From an uncultured Fimbriimonadaceae bacterium (lineage in GTDB: Bacteria > Armatimonadota > Fimbriimonadia > Fimbriimonadales > Fimbriimonadaceae): a DNA stretch of 41,108 bases. This document shows positions 16,107 to 25,041 of the stretch, piece after piece. The position numbers were made by a program, and so were the translations under genes. Each line of letters starts with the position of its first letter. Positions within the stretch are counted from its first letter, which is position 1. The DNA is taken from contig CALGMO010000032.1 in assembly GCA_937961665.1 (NCBI GenBank), positions 1 through 41,108 of the forward strand, in the 5' to 3' direction. The notes under the pieces were generated by a model. It made no database searches. It had not been told where the DNA came from and saw nothing but the letters and a program-made list of their open reading frames with translations.

Positions 16107-17362
16107 GCAGAGCGCTGATCGTCGGTTCGGGCGGGCGGGAGCACGCCCTAGCTTGGAAGCTCGCCCAAGAGGGAGAGGTTCACGCGGTTCCGGGAAACCC
16201 GGGCATCGCCGATGTTGCCGTGTGCCACGAGGGGTCCGCCGAGGACCTCGACGGCGTGCTGGAGACGGTGCGCCGCGTCCAGCCGGACCTCGTGGTGGTC
16301 GGTCCGGAGAACCCCCTGATCGCCGGCCTTGCGGACCGGTTGCGGGAGATCGGGGTTCCGTGCTTCGGCCCCGACGCGCAGGCAGCGATGCTGGAAGGGA
16401 GCAAGGCGTTCTCCAAGGAACTCATGGCCGAAGCCGGGGTGCCGACGCCCTTCGGCCGAGCGTGCTCCACGCCGGAGGAGGCTTGGGCGGCTGTGCGCGA
16501 GCTAGAGGACCTCGGCAAGCTCCCGGTCGTCAAGGCGAGCGGCGCGGCTCTGGGCAAGGGCGTGATCGTCTGTGACGATACGGAGCAGGCGCGGCAGGCC
16601 ATCCGCCGGGCGATGGTGGACAGGGAATTCGGGGACGCCGGCCAGACCGTCGTCGTCGAGGAGAGACTGACCGGTCGGGAGTTCAGCCTCCTGACGGTGT
16701 GCGGGGCAGGAACATACTGGAGCCTTCCGGTGGCCCAAGACTACAAGCGGGCCTTGGACGGCGACCGCGGCCCCAACACGGGCGGCATGGGGAGCGTCAG
16801 CCCCACCGCCTGGGTGACCCCGGATCTGGTGGCCCAGGCGGAGGAGCGCGTGGTGGCCCCGATCCTCGGCGCCTTGGCCGCTCGTGGACTGGACTATCGC
16901 GGGGTGCTCTTCAGCGGCTTGATGGTGCAGGACGGAGAGGTGTACTGCCTGGAGTACAACGTGCGCTTCGGAGACCCGGAGACGCAGAGCGTGCTGCCGC
17001 GCCTCGGCTCAGGCTTCTTCGACCTTCTACGGGAAGTCGCGAGCGGCGGAAGGCCGTCTCCGCTGAAAGTGGAGGACGTGGTCGCGGTGACCGTGGTGCT
17101 GGCGAGCGCGGGGTATCCGGACGCGTACCGCAAGGGCGTGCCGATCCGCTTGCCGGAGAGGTTGCCGGACGGCACCGTGCTGTTCCATGCGGGCACGAGG
17201 ATCGGTCCGCAGGGTCTGGAGACCTCCGGGGGCCGCGTGCTCGGGTGCACAGGTCTGGGCAAGGACCTCAGGACGGCGAGGGATCGCGCCTACCGTCTGG
17301 CCGAGGCGATCCAGTTCGAAGGGAAGCAGTTCAGGAGGGACATCGCTGCCAATGCGCATTGA
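16103..17362 (+). CDS. purD: Phosphoribosylamine-glycine ligase
   Basis: Second step of de novo purine synthesis: joins glycine to 5-phosphoribosylamine using ATP. The 419 residues begin RALIVGSGGREHALAWKL. The ATP-grasp domain includes GSKAFSKELM, KASGAALGKGVIV, VVVEERLTGREFSLL and QDYKRALDGDRGPNTGGMG. The metal-binding end reads VQDGEVYCLEYNVRFGDPETQ. Length is normal for PurD. The start is fixed by the ATGA overlap with dnaB. The gene overlaps the nucleotide pyrophosphatase gene by 11 bases, forming a coupled dnaB-purD-rdgB unit that joins replication with purine supply and nucleotide-pool cleaning. Confidence 0.97.
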   Translation: MSRALIVGSGGREHALAWKLAQEGEVHAVPGNPGIADVAVCHEGSAEDLDGVLETVRRVQPDLVVVGPENPLIAGLADRLREIGVPCFGPDAQAAMLEGSKAFSKELMAEAGVPTPFGRACSTPEEAWAAVRELEDLGKLPVVKASGAALGKGVIVCDDTEQARQAIRRAMVDREFGDAGQTVVVEERLTGREFSLLTVCGAGTYWSLPVAQDYKRALDGDRGPNTGGMGSVSPTAWVTPDLVAQAEERVVAPILGALAARGLDYRGVLFSGLMVQDGEVYCLEYNVRFGDPETQSVLPRLGSGFFDLLREVASGGRPSPLKVEDVVAVTVVLASAGYPDAYRKGVPIRLPERLPDGTVLFHAGTRIGPQGLETSGGRVLGCTGLGKDLRTARDRAYRLAEAIQFEGKQFRRDIAANAH

Positions 17363-17966
17363 GAGGCTCGTGGTCGCAACGCACAACAGGAAGAAGGGCG
17401 TCGAGATGCGGACGATCCTGCAGAGGGACTTTCCCGACCTGCAGGTCCTTACCCTGGACGATTACCCCGGCTGTCCGGAGCCGGAGGAGACCGGGGCCGA
17501 CTATCGGGAGAACGCGATCATCAAGGCTCTCTCCGCCTGTGAGTTCACCGGAGAATGGTCGGTCGCCGACGACGCGGGGCTGGAGGTGGACGCCTTGGGT
17601 GGCGCGCCCGGGCTGTACTCCAAGAGGTTCGCCGGCGAGGAGACGCCGTTCGCAGAGAAGATGCGGCGCATTCTCGAGCAGCTCGGCGACACTCCGGAGG
17701 AGCGGCGGACCGCTCGGTTTCGGGTCTGGGTTGCGCTCGCGGGGCCGGACGGGACGCTGGAGACTGTAGAGGGGGTCCGCGAGGGGAGAATCGCCTGGGA
17801 GCCCGCCGGCGAGGGCGGATTCGGCTACGATCCGATCTTTTTCCTGCCGGATCTCGGTCGGACGATGGCTCAGCTCTCACCCGACGAGAAGCACGCGACA
17901 AGCCACCGCGGCATGGCCCTCGGCAGGCTGGTCGCCGTGATCCGGCGACTCAACGGCGCAGGGTGA
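17352..17966 (+). CDS. rdgB: Non-canonical purine NTP pyrophosphatase (RdgB/HAM1)
   Basis: Hydrolyses dITP, XTP and similar damaged nucleotides to the monophosphate, keeping them out of DNA. The 204 residues begin IERLVVATHNRKKGVEM, the substrate-binding loop (usually ATxNxxKxxE). Then come DYRENAIIKA, the catalytic ADDAGLEVDALGGAPGLYS, and GFGYDPIFFLPDLGRTMAQL with DEKHATSHRG. Length and order match the family. It starts 11 bases before the purD stop. The ATG at 17352 is the only sensible start because the binding loop follows directly. Confidence 0.95.
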   Translation: MRIERLVVATHNRKKGVEMRTILQRDFPDLQVLTLDDYPGCPEPEETGADYRENAIIKALSACEFTGEWSVADDAGLEVDALGGAPGLYSKRFAGEETPFAEKMRRILEQLGDTPEERRTARFRVWVALAGPDGTLETVEGVREGRIAWEPAGEGGFGYDPIFFLPDLGRTMAQLSPDEKHATSHRGMALGRLVAVIRRLNGAG

Positions 17967-17969
17967 ACG

Positions 17970-19541
17970 ATGGCTCTTCTGAGCGTCTGCCTGGGGTGTC
18001 TCGCGGTGGCCGGCCCTCCGATCGATCTGCAGGATCGCTGGGGGCGTTCGCTCTTGGAGCGGGGCGTGGAGCTTGTCGACTGGGACGGCCCGGTGGCGAA
18101 CCCCGCGCCGACGCTGACCTTGCGGGCGACGGAACGCCTCCAGCCTCCGGCCCGCGTCACCGTCCGCTGCGACAAGCCGATCGTGGAGTTCGAGCTCTAC
18201 TCCAGCATCGGCCCTGAGGGCAGCGAGAAAACCCTGTTCCTGCAGGACAACCGCTCCGCCGTCTCCTTCCGGCTCGGCCTGGTGCCTTCCGCTTCCCGTG
18301 CGAGCGGTTCGCTGCACCTGACGGTGGAGGACGCGAACGAGCATCGGTATGTCCTCAAGGTGCCGTGGAGGAGCGTGGCGGTCCCGCCGCCGCCCGGTCC
18401 TCGGTCGGCACCCTCTCCTCTGAACGTCGTAGCCGACTTCGAACAGGACGCGACGGGCTTCTTGGCCGATCCGAAGGTGCGCGGCGTCGTGCGGCAGGCG
18501 CTCTGGTCTTGGACGCACTACTTGGCGGACCCGGGGTTCGACGAGGTGCCCGCCTTGTCGCAGAGCAGTTTCGTGTACGACTCGGACACGTTCGATCGCG
18601 GGCGGTGGCAGCCGATCGGCCACGCGTTCCGTGGCGTCCACCTGTTCGTCCAGGGAATCCGCAGCCCGTTGCTCAGGAGCGGCGGCGCAGCGTCGAGCCA
18701 CCCCAGAGAGCAGACCGTGAGAGGCCGCCCGGTGGGCCTCCGACCTTCGGGCACCGTGATCCTGGAGACCAGAGGCAACTACAACGAGCTCGGGTGGCAG
18801 GTTCTGGAGTGGGACGTCGACGATTGGCGGGCCTCCAACCAGTCGACGGTCACCCACGATCTGTACTCGATCTGCAGGCACGAAATGGGGCATGCGCTCG
18901 GGTTCCACCGCGTCCACCCCGCCTACGCTCGGCTCGCGGCGGGAGGGCGGTTCGGCGGTCGGCGGGTCAGGGAATACCTCGGCCTGGCGCCGGCGGCGGA
19001 CTCCACGGAGCACTTCGTCGGAGCCGTCGACCCGAGCAGCGGGTCGGGCGCCTTCGGCAACGAGTACGGCGGCGTTTTCCCCCGCAAGCGGTGGCATGTG
19101 ACCAAGCTGGATCTCCTGGCCATGGCGGACCTGGGCTATGGGCTTCAGGACCGGGATGCGTTCTGGGCGCTCGGATGCTCGGACCTGCGGTTGGAAGCTT
19201 CCCATCGCGGCCAGACGGTGCAGGCGTGGGGCGGCGTGCCACCCTACCGGTTCCGTGCGGAGGGGATCTGGCCTACCGGCCTGACGATCGACGAGCAGAC
19301 CGGGGCCGTACGGTGGGACGGCTCCCCGGGCGCAGGCGGAATCTTCCGGTACTCGGTCGAGGACCAGCTCGGCTCGAGGGCTCGGGGCCGGATCAGTCTG
19401 CCGAAGGGCGCTTCGGCTGTTGCTTCGCCGCCTCGCTCGCCTCGAAGTCGAACTCGCACCCGGACGTCATCCGCTTCGGAGCGTACGCCGGATCGACGCG
19501 CTTCCAAGGCGTCCGTGCGAGCTCTGCCAGAAGCCGCGTGA
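17970..19541 (+). CDS. Secreted zinc metalloprotease (metzincin-like) with Ig-like domain
   Basis: A 523-residue protein with a short hydrophobic start (MALLSVCLGCLAVAG) that may be a signal peptide. The zinc motif HEMGHALGFH begins at residue 304. HExxH and the conserved Gly are present, but the third His falls one place early (HExxHxxGxH, then RVH) compared with metzincins such as matrixins. Residues about 415-470 (GGVPPYRFRAEGIWPTGLTIDEQTGAVRW) look like a He_PIG-type immunoglobulin-like repeat. The last 50 residues are Arg/Ser-rich and lie antisense to the redoxin gene, an overlap of 149 bases; the natural protein may once have ended near 19395. It follows rdgB after 3 bases. The substrate is unknown. 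Confidence 0.75.
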   Translation: MALLSVCLGCLAVAGPPIDLQDRWGRSLLERGVELVDWDGPVANPAPTLTLRATERLQPPARVTVRCDKPIVEFELYSSIGPEGSEKTLFLQDNRSAVSFRLGLVPSASRASGSLHLTVEDANEHRYVLKVPWRSVAVPPPPGPRSAPSPLNVVADFEQDATGFLADPKVRGVVRQALWSWTHYLADPGFDEVPALSQSSFVYDSDTFDRGRWQPIGHAFRGVHLFVQGIRSPLLRSGGAASSHPREQTVRGRPVGLRPSGTVILETRGNYNELGWQVLEWDVDDWRASNQSTVTHDLYSICRHEMGHALGFHRVHPAYARLAAGGRFGGRRVREYLGLAPAADSTEHFVGAVDPSSGSGAFGNEYGGVFPRKRWHVTKLDLLAMADLGYGLQDRDAFWALGCSDLRLEASHRGQTVQAWGGVPPYRFRAEGIWPTGLTIDEQTGAVRWDGSPGAGGIFRYSVEDQLGSRARGRISLPKGASAVASPPRSPRSRTRTRTSSASERTPDRRASKASVRALPEAA

Positions 19542-20091
19542 CCTCGAGCAGCATGTCGCCGGAGTATCCGGGATACATCTTGAGGATCTGGCCGTCCTTC
19601 AGAACCGCGGTATAGACGGAGCGCGGCACCCCGTACGCCCGGATCGTCGCCCCTGAGGGGTCGGCCAGCACCAGATGCTCCGTGTCGTTCGCGTTGGCCC
19701 AGTCCTTGGCATCCTGGAGGCTCCCGTGCAGGATGCCGACCACGCTCGCCTTGCCCCGATAGGCGAGGTCGATCCTTCCGAACATCGGCTCGGCCTCGAT
19801 GCTGCAAGGGCAGTCCTTGTTGATGAAGTAGAGCAGAACGGGTTGCTTCAGCGAACGAAGGGAGTGGGTCCGCCCGTCCGTGCCTTCCAGCAGGAAGTCG
19901 GGGGCGGGTTTGGCCTCGAGGGTCTTGGCGAGGTTCCGCTCCGTTGGGCCGACGGGATGGCGGGACGGCAGTTCCCATGCGATCGGCCTGTCCCGGTTGG
20001 CGATGAGGTAGGCGAGCGCGATCCAGCCGATGACGATCGGCGTGAGGAACGCCGCAGCCGCAAGAACCAAGAGGCGCCGAGTGGGTTTCAT
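19393..20091 (-). CDS. Membrane-anchored redoxin (AhpC/TSA-like thiol protein)
   Basis: A 232-residue protein with one N-terminal membrane segment (about residues 7-31) and a thioredoxin-fold domain outside it. PAPDFLLEGTDGRTHSLRSL is the usual redoxin entry. The active-site region LLYFINKDCPCSIEAEPMF carries a CxC pair where the peroxidatic or resolving cysteine would be. Then follow LADPSGATIRAYGV and TAVLKDGQILKMYPGYS, with the cis-Pro region weak. It is probably a periplasmic thiol reductase or peroxidase. The ATG at 20091 overlaps the leuS stop (ATGA), so it is coupled to leuS. The 3' end runs 149 bases under the convergent protease gene. Confidence 0.82.
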   Translation of the reverse strand: MKPTRRLLVLAAAAFLTPIVIGWIALAYLIANRDRPIAWELPSRHPVGPTERNLAKTLEAKPAPDFLLEGTDGRTHSLRSLKQPVLLYFINKDCPCSIEAEPMFGRIDLAYRGKASVVGILHGSLQDAKDWANANDTEHLVLADPSGATIRAYGVPRSVYTAVLKDGQILKMYPGYSGDMLLEVTRLLAELARTPWKRVDPAYAPKRMTSGCEFDFEASEAAKQQPKRPSAD

Positions 20092-22736
20092 GGCGCGACG
20101 ATGTTTACGAGCTTGCCGGGAACGTAGACCACCTTCTTGATGGGCTTTCCGCCGACGTGCGACTGAACCTTCGCGCTCGCCAAGGCAGCGGACTCGACCT
20201 GCTCGCGCGTGGCATCGGCGGGCACCTCGACGGTGTCGCGGAGCTTGCCGTTCACCTGCACTGCGATCGTGAGCGTATCCTCGCGACAGAGTGCCTCGTC
20301 GTACTTCGGCCACTCCATCTGGTAGGTGAACCCGCCACCGCCGAGGCTTTCCCAGATCTCGTCCGCTGAGTGGGGCGCTGCGGGCGAGACCAGAAGGATC
20401 AGCGATTGCAGAGCCTCGCAGGCGACTGCCTTCTCCGACTCCGTCGGCTCGGGGCCTACGGCCCTCAGGAAGTCGTTGAAGGAGTTCACGAAGGTCATCA
20501 GCGCGGCCACATAGGTGTTGAACGCGAAGCGCTCGATATCCTCGGTGGCCTTGCGGATGGTCTGGTGCGTCTTGCGGCGCAGCTCCCGGGCCGGGGCGCT
20601 CAGGTCGCCCTGCAGGCCGTCCTCCCAGTCGAAGCGCCACCAGGGGGCCACCTCGCTGGCGATGCGGAAGACCCGGCTCAGGAAGCGCGCCGCGCCCTGC
20701 AGGCCCTCGTCGGTCCATTGGATGGCCTGGTCGAACGGCGCCACGAACAGCTCGTACACCCTCAGGGCGTCCGCGCCGAACTTCTCAACGGCCTCGTCCG
20801 GGGTCACCACGTTGCCCTTGGACTTGCTCATCTTCTCCCATCGGTAGAAGACCTGGTCCTGGGGCAGTCGCTGAGCCTCCTCGAAGGTGATCTGGATGCC
20901 GGGCTGGCCGACCTCCAGACGCTCGTTCTCCCGGGGATGCCGGAACGGCGTCAGGGCGAGGACCATGCCTTGGTTCTCCAACCGCTGGAACGGCTCCTTG
21001 ACCGGCACCAGGCCCTCGTCGTAGAGGAACTTCGTCCAGAAGCGGGCGTACAGCAGGTGCATCACCGCGTGCTCGGCCCCGCCCACGTAGCAATCGACGG
21101 GCATCCAATAGCGAACCGAATCCGGCGACCAGGGTTGACGACCGTTGTGCGGGTCGCAGAACCTCAGGAAGTACCACGAGGAGCAGGCGAAGCCCCCCAT
21201 GGTATCGGTCTCGCGCCGCGCCAGGCGACCCTCGGAGTCGGTGCAGTTCACGAACTCCTCGATGTGCGCCAGCGGGCTCGTGCCGTCCCCGGTCGGCTCG
21301 TAGTGCTCGACCTCCGGCAGGAGTACGGGAAGCTGGTCGTCCGGCACCGCCTCCATGTTGCCCTCAGCGTCGTGGATGATCGGGATCGGGCAACCCCAAT
21401 ACCGCTGGCGGCTGATCAGCCAGTCCCTCAGGCGGTACTGAACCTTCCTCTCCCCGATGCCCAAGGCTTCCATCCACTCGCCGAGCGCCCTCTGTCCCTC
21501 GGCCACGGTCATCCCGGTGTATTCGCCGGAGGCGACCATCACCCCGTCCTTGTCGACCCAGGGAAGGTCGACGGGCGAGCCGTCCTTCGGGGCGATGACC
21601 TGCACGATGGGGATGCCGAACTTCGTCGCGAACTCAAAGTCCCGCTCGTCGTGGGCGGGCACCGCCATGATCGCCCCGGTGCCGTAGCCGTACAGCACGT
21701 AGTCGGCGACCCAGATCGGCACCTCCTGTCCGTTCACGGGGTTGATCGCGTACAGGCCGGTGAACACTCCGGTCTTCTCGTGCGTGGTAGCGAGCCGGTC
21801 CTGCTCGCTCAGGCGCTTCGCCGCCGCGCGGTACTCCTCGATGGCGGCTCGGCGATCCTCCGGCACGTGCCGAAGCAGGCGGTCGACGAGCGGGTGCTCC
21901 GGCGCAAGGACGGCGAAGGTCATGCCGAAGACCGTGTCGATGCGCGTCGTGAACACCCGGAACGTGAGCGGCTTGTGGTCCGACAGCACTTCGAGATCGC
22001 CCTCGGACGGCCCGCCCGGGGGCAGCGCCACCTTCATCTCGAACTCGACCCCCTCGCTGCGGCCGATCCAGTTGCGCTGCATCTGCTTGATGCCCTCGGG
22101 CCAGTCGAGCTCCTCGAGGTCGTCCAGCAGGCGCTGGGCGTAGGCGGTGATCCTGAAGAACCACTGCGGGATGAACCGCTTCTCGACGACCGACTCGCAC
22201 CTCCAGCACAGGCCGCCGGCCACCTCCTCGTCCGCCAGAACCGTCTTGCACTGCGGGCACCAGTTGACGGCGGCCTCCTTGCGGTAGGCCAGACCTTTCT
22301 CGAACAGCCGCTTGAAGATCCACTGAGTCCACTTGTAGTACTCGGGATCGCTGCTGGCGAAGCTCCGCGACCAGTCGTAGCTGATGCCGATGAGTTCCAT
22401 CTGGCGGCGGTAGTTCTCCGCGTACCGCTTCACCATGGGCGCCGGATGGACCTTGTTCTTGATGGCCTCGTTCTCCGCGGGGAGGCCGAAGGCGTCGAAG
22501 CCCATGGGGTGCAGGACGTTGTAGCCCTGCATGTACTTCATCCGGCAGATGACGTCGGTCGGGATGTAGTTGCGGCAGTGACCGACGCTGAGTCCCGCAC
22601 CGGACGGGTAGGGGAAGAAGTCCAACCCGTAGAACTTGGGCCGATCGGGGTCCTGGCGGGTTGCGAACAGGTCGGCGGCCTTCCACCGCTCTCGCCATTT
22701 GGCCTCGAAGGAACTCGGATCGTATCGGTCGGGCAT
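20088..22736 (-). CDS. leuS: Leucyl-tRNA synthetase
   Basis: Charges tRNA-Leu. The 882 residues are of bacterial type. The HIGH-like motif reads SVGH (50-53, in FPYPSGAGLSVGHCRNY). A zinc-type insert has WCPQCKTVLADEEV and CWRCESVVEKR. The CP1 editing domain holds TTRIDTVFGMTFAVLAPEHPL and GTGAIMAVPAHDERD. KMSKSKGN lies near residue 635, then the anticodon-binding domain and a C-terminal tail VQVNGKLRDTVEVPADA. It starts 7 bases after a TACATT box. It is followed by the coupled redoxin gene. Confidence 0.97.
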   Translation of the reverse strand: MPDRYDPSSFEAKWRERWKAADLFATRQDPDRPKFYGLDFFPYPSGAGLSVGHCRNYIPTDVICRMKYMQGYNVLHPMGFDAFGLPAENEAIKNKVHPAPMVKRYAENYRRQMELIGISYDWSRSFASSDPEYYKWTQWIFKRLFEKGLAYRKEAAVNWCPQCKTVLADEEVAGGLCWRCESVVEKRFIPQWFFRITAYAQRLLDDLEELDWPEGIKQMQRNWIGRSEGVEFEMKVALPPGGPSEGDLEVLSDHKPLTFRVFTTRIDTVFGMTFAVLAPEHPLVDRLLRHVPEDRRAAIEEYRAAAKRLSEQDRLATTHEKTGVFTGLYAINPVNGQEVPIWVADYVLYGYGTGAIMAVPAHDERDFEFATKFGIPIVQVIAPKDGSPVDLPWVDKDGVMVASGEYTGMTVAEGQRALGEWMEALGIGERKVQYRLRDWLISRQRYWGCPIPIIHDAEGNMEAVPDDQLPVLLPEVEHYEPTGDGTSPLAHIEEFVNCTDSEGRLARRETDTMGGFACSSWYFLRFCDPHNGRQPWSPDSVRYWMPVDCYVGGAEHAVMHLLYARFWTKFLYDEGLVPVKEPFQRLENQGMVLALTPFRHPRENERLEVGQPGIQITFEEAQRLPQDQVFYRWEKMSKSKGNVVTPDEAVEKFGADALRVYELFVAPFDQAIQWTDEGLQGAARFLSRVFRIASEVAPWWRFDWEDGLQGDLSAPARELRRKTHQTIRKATEDIERFAFNTYVAALMTFVNSFNDFLRAVGPEPTESEKAVACEALQSLILLVSPAAPHSADEIWESLGGGGFTYQMEWPKYDEALCREDTLTIAVQVNGKLRDTVEVPADATREQVESAALASAKVQSHVGGKPIKKVVYVPGKLVNIVAP

Positions 22737-22743
22737 CGCCTCG

Positions 22744-22752
22744 AATGTACCC
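22744..22752 (-). promoter_or_regulatory. -10-like box of leuS (GGGTACATT)
   Basis: On the minus strand GGG precedes TACATT, which ends 7 bases before the ATG at 22736. There is no Shine-Dalgarno site. A leaderless mRNA is inferred. Only 24 bases separate the leuS start from the preceding gene's stop, so the box could work as an internal promoter. Confidence 0.45.
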
Positions 22753-22760
22753 GAGGGGGC

Positions 22761-23087
22761 CTACGGGGCTTCGAAGACGTGTCGGACCGCCGCCATGTCG
22801 ACCCGGTCGCCCACGAACGGGACTCCCTCTGCCTCGAGGCGCCTTCTCTGCTCGTCGGCGAGCAACGGGCTACGCTTCGCCAGCGCCAAGGCGCCGTCGC
22901 GGGCCACGATGCGCCACCACGGAACCGTCGGAGGGGCCATCGCCATCCACTTCCCGACGAGATAGCCGCTGACCGGGGGAGAGAGCTCCCTACCTACGTC
23001 TCCATAGCTCGCGACGCGGCCGTGCGGAACGGAAGCGACCACCTCCCACAGCCCGCGGAGGCGGTCGTTTAAGGGCCCGTCAGCCAT
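22761..23087 (-). CDS. Alkyltransferase-like DNA-binding protein (ATL)
   Basis: A 108-residue MGMT-fold protein. ATL proteins bind O6-alkylguanine, flip it out and flag it for nucleotide excision repair without removing the alkyl group. The winged-helix part shows VPHGRVASYGDVGRE and VGKWMAMAPPTVPWWRIVARDG; the position of the reactive PCHR motif is PWWR, so the alkyl-accepting Cys is absent, as in other ATLs. RRRLEAEGVPF closes the domain. It starts inside the end of the amidohydrolase gene (19-base overlap). Confidence 0.9.
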   Translation of the reverse strand: MADGPLNDRLRGLWEVVASVPHGRVASYGDVGRELSPPVSGYLVGKWMAMAPPTVPWWRIVARDGALALAKRSPLLADEQRRRLEAEGVPFVGDRVDMAAVRHVFEAP

Positions 23088-24235
23088 TCCACAACCTCTG
23101 GTCCGCCGTGTTCGATCAGGTCCTCCGTCGAGCGGGCCTCCGGCAGGTGCAGGGCGATCAGAGGAACTCTGGACCCTGGATCCAGACTCCAGCCTTCCAG
23201 TTCCAAGGAGCCCGCGCCCCAGTCGGTCGCCATCCGCCAGACCTCTTCCGGCTGAAGGGGCTCGCCCAGCGCGAAGGAACAGGCCAACGCCGCCCTCATC
23301 TCGGCGAACATGTCCGGCGGGCCGGCGCTCGCGGCCGAATCGGTCCCCAGGCCGACGAGCAATCCGTTCCGGATCATTCTCCGCACGGGAGCTCGCGGGC
23401 ACCCCAGCGCGGCGTTCGACCTCGGACAGTGCGCCACGGCCACCCCTCCGCCGGCCATCAGCTCCAGATCCCGGTCGTCGACGTCGCAGCAGTGCACCCA
23501 CTGGACGCCGCGCCGACAGAGCCCCGCCTCCTTCAGGTACTCGACCGCAGACCGGGCACGGATCGGAGGGTGCCCCGCGCGATCGTGCATCCCGTGGAGC
23601 GGGCCCGCCCCCTCGGCCAACCAGCGCCGCTCGTGGGCCGACTCCGCCACGTGGATGCTCACTCTCTCGCCCGACGCTCCGAACGAGCGCAGAGAAGCCG
23701 GGTCGACGGTGTAGGGCGCGTGGGGGCTGGGAAGAACCGGGATCCGTTGCTGGGAGCCCTGATGGCTCTTCGCCCGCTCTCGGACGCGGCGCAGGGTCTC
23801 CTCGGGGGCTTCCCAATCCCGGAACGTGATCGTCTCCTGAAACACGATCCCCCTCAGCCCAAATCCCAGCAAGGCGGGGACCGAAACCGGAAGGTCGGCG
23901 TGCTCGGCGACGAACGCGACGCCGCAGGCGAGGTTCTCCTTGGCTGCCAAGGCGGCGCCGCCGGCGGCCGTTTGCTCGTCGAGCTCCCGCTTGAGGGGCA
24001 GCAGCGCCTCCAACCAACTGAAGAATTCCCCCTCCGCGATTCGCCCCGCGAGGGATCGGTACTCGAGGTGCGAGTGCGCGTTCACGAACGCCGGCGAGAC
24101 GACGAACGGCTCGGGCACTCCGGTGTGGGGCCTGATCTCGGCCACCGCCCCCTCGGCGAGCAGGATCTCGAGCCCGAGCTCAAGGCGGCCATCGATGACC
24201 AGCCCGTTCGGACGAATCAGAGTTCGGTCATCCAC
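23069..24235 (-). CDS. Amidohydrolase-family deaminase (Atz/Trz, MqnX-like)
   Basis: A 388-residue metal-dependent hydrolase. Ligands are visible: HxH in [12 protein letters not shown], His in [14 protein letters not shown], His in [15 protein letters not shown], and Asp in [18 protein letters not shown] before the third ligand is shared by the TrzN/Mtad/aminofutalosine deaminase branch. Deamination of a nucleoside-type substrate is likely; aminofutalosine (menaquinone synthesis) or methylthioadenosine are candidates, but no other menaquinone gene is nearby to support one. It overlaps the pseudopilin gene upstream and the ATL gene downstream by 19 bases each, so the three are one transcript. 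Confidence 0.82.
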   Translation of the reverse strand: MDDRTLIRPNGLVIDGRLELGLEILLAEGAVAEIRPHTGVPEPFVVSPAFVNAHSHLEYRSLAGRIAEGEFFSWLEALLPLKRELDEQTAAGGAALAAKENLACGVAFVAEHADLPVSVPALLGFGLRGIVFQETITFRDWEAPEETLRRVRERAKSHQGSQQRIPVLPSPHAPYTVDPASLRSFGASGERVSIHVAESAHERRWLAEGAGPLHGMHDRAGHPPIRARSAVEYLKEAGLCRRGVQWVHCCDVDDRDLELMAGGGVAVAHCPRSNAALGCPRAPVRRMIRNGLLVGLGTDSAASAGPPDMFAEMRAALACSFALGEPLQPEEVWRMATDWGAGSLELEGWSLDPGSRVPLIALHLPEARSTEDLIEHGGPEVVEWLTGP

Positions 24236-24888
24236 GCCTGCTGAATCTCGTCGAAGGTGAGGGACTTGGCGTGAAGGTCGCCGAACAGGGTGTTGTAGCG
24301 ATAGCCCCGGACCTTGCCCAGGTAGTCGTCGAAGGAGTCGTCCAACTCGAGGCGTCCGGTAGATCCGTGCCAGTGCCCGGCTCCGTCGAACAGGACGTTC
24401 ACGTTCGCCGGCAGCTGAAAGTCCGTCTGGGAGAAGAAGCGAAAGGCGATCTCGGTTCGAAAGAAGTAGCTGGACCCGTAGGTGGCGAACAGGCTGGGGG
24501 CCGTCTCGAAGTCGAGAGGAAAGCTGTTGTCAAGGACGGCGGTGCCGGTGTCCGAGGGGCATCGGAAGACCTCACGGCTCTTCACGTACGGCTGGAGCGC
24601 CTCATGCAGAAGCGGCATGTAGGGAATCCTCGCCTGAAAGTCGGGATGCTCCGACCAGATCTCGGGCCGGTAGCGATCCGAGGCGTCGACGGCGTGCGGG
24701 AACTTGTCGTCGTAGTCGGATGCGTAGAGAGCGAGGGCGGATCCGATCTGCTTCAGGTTCGAGAGGCAGGCGGTTTGCTTGGCCCTGGCCTTCGCCCGTG
24801 AGAACACTGGGAACAAAAGCCCAGCCAAGATCGCGATGATGGCGACCACCACCAGCAGCTCGATGAGAGTGAAGGCGACCTTGCGCAC
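24217..24888 (-). CDS. Type II/IV-system pseudopilin-like secreted protein (DUF1559-like)
   Basis: The 223 residues begin with a very short basic leader and a class III prepilin signal: [28 protein letters not shown]. Cleavage is expected before Phe6 and Glu at mature position 5 is present. The start is GTG at 24888. Next comes the helix-connected block [33 protein letters not shown], a family feature of planctomycetes, verrucomicrobia and armatimonadetes. The end [18 protein letters not shown] matches the H-x-DG type of C-terminus. It probably sits in the envelope and may be part of a pilus-like or secretion structure; the precise role is unknown. The promoter of the LysM gene lies divergently upstream. 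Confidence 0.88.
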   Translation of the reverse strand: MRKVAFTLIELLVVVAIIAILAGLLFPVFSRAKARAKQTACLSNLKQIGSALALYASDYDDKFPHAVDASDRYRPEIWSEHPDFQARIPYMPLLHEALQPYVKSREVFRCPSDTGTAVLDNSFPLDFETAPSLFATYGSSYFFRTEIAFRFFSQTDFQLPANVNVLFDGAGHWHGSTGRLELDDSFDDYLGKVRGYRYNTLFGDLHAKSLTFDEIQQAWMTEL

Positions 24889-24946
24889 AACCTTGGTTAC
24901 GCCGAGAGAGGGCCGGCCGTTCCACTCCGATCCGGGAGGCGGGAGG

Positions 24947-24975
24947 TTGTCTGAGCCGGCTATGCGGGGTATAGT
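24947..24975 (+). promoter_or_regulatory. Promoter of the LysM/NlpC gene
   Basis: TTGTCT (24947-24952), a 17-base spacer, then TATAGT (24970-24975) preceded by GGGG. This is the best-formed promoter in the window. The leader to the start codon at 25042 is about 60 bases and includes GGAGGGAGAGGG as ribosome-binding site (25027-25038). The rest of the 153-base divergent gap shows nothing else I can name. Confidence 0.65.
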
Positions 24976-25041
24976 GCCAAGAACCGTGACTGTTTCCGCC
25001 GCAAGGAGCGGCCAACCGACCCAACGAGGAGGGAGAGGGTC

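Noticed and set aside
20370-23072. Open frame of 900 codons on the plus strand
   Set aside because: Antisense to leuS and the ATL gene; no domain, repetitive low-complexity composition. The same holds for plus-strand frames at 8857-10086 and 11836-13404.
23069-24235. Naming the amidohydrolase mqnX (aminofutalosine deaminase)
   Set aside because: The motifs fit several deaminases of the Atz/Trz branch and no other menaquinone gene is in the window.
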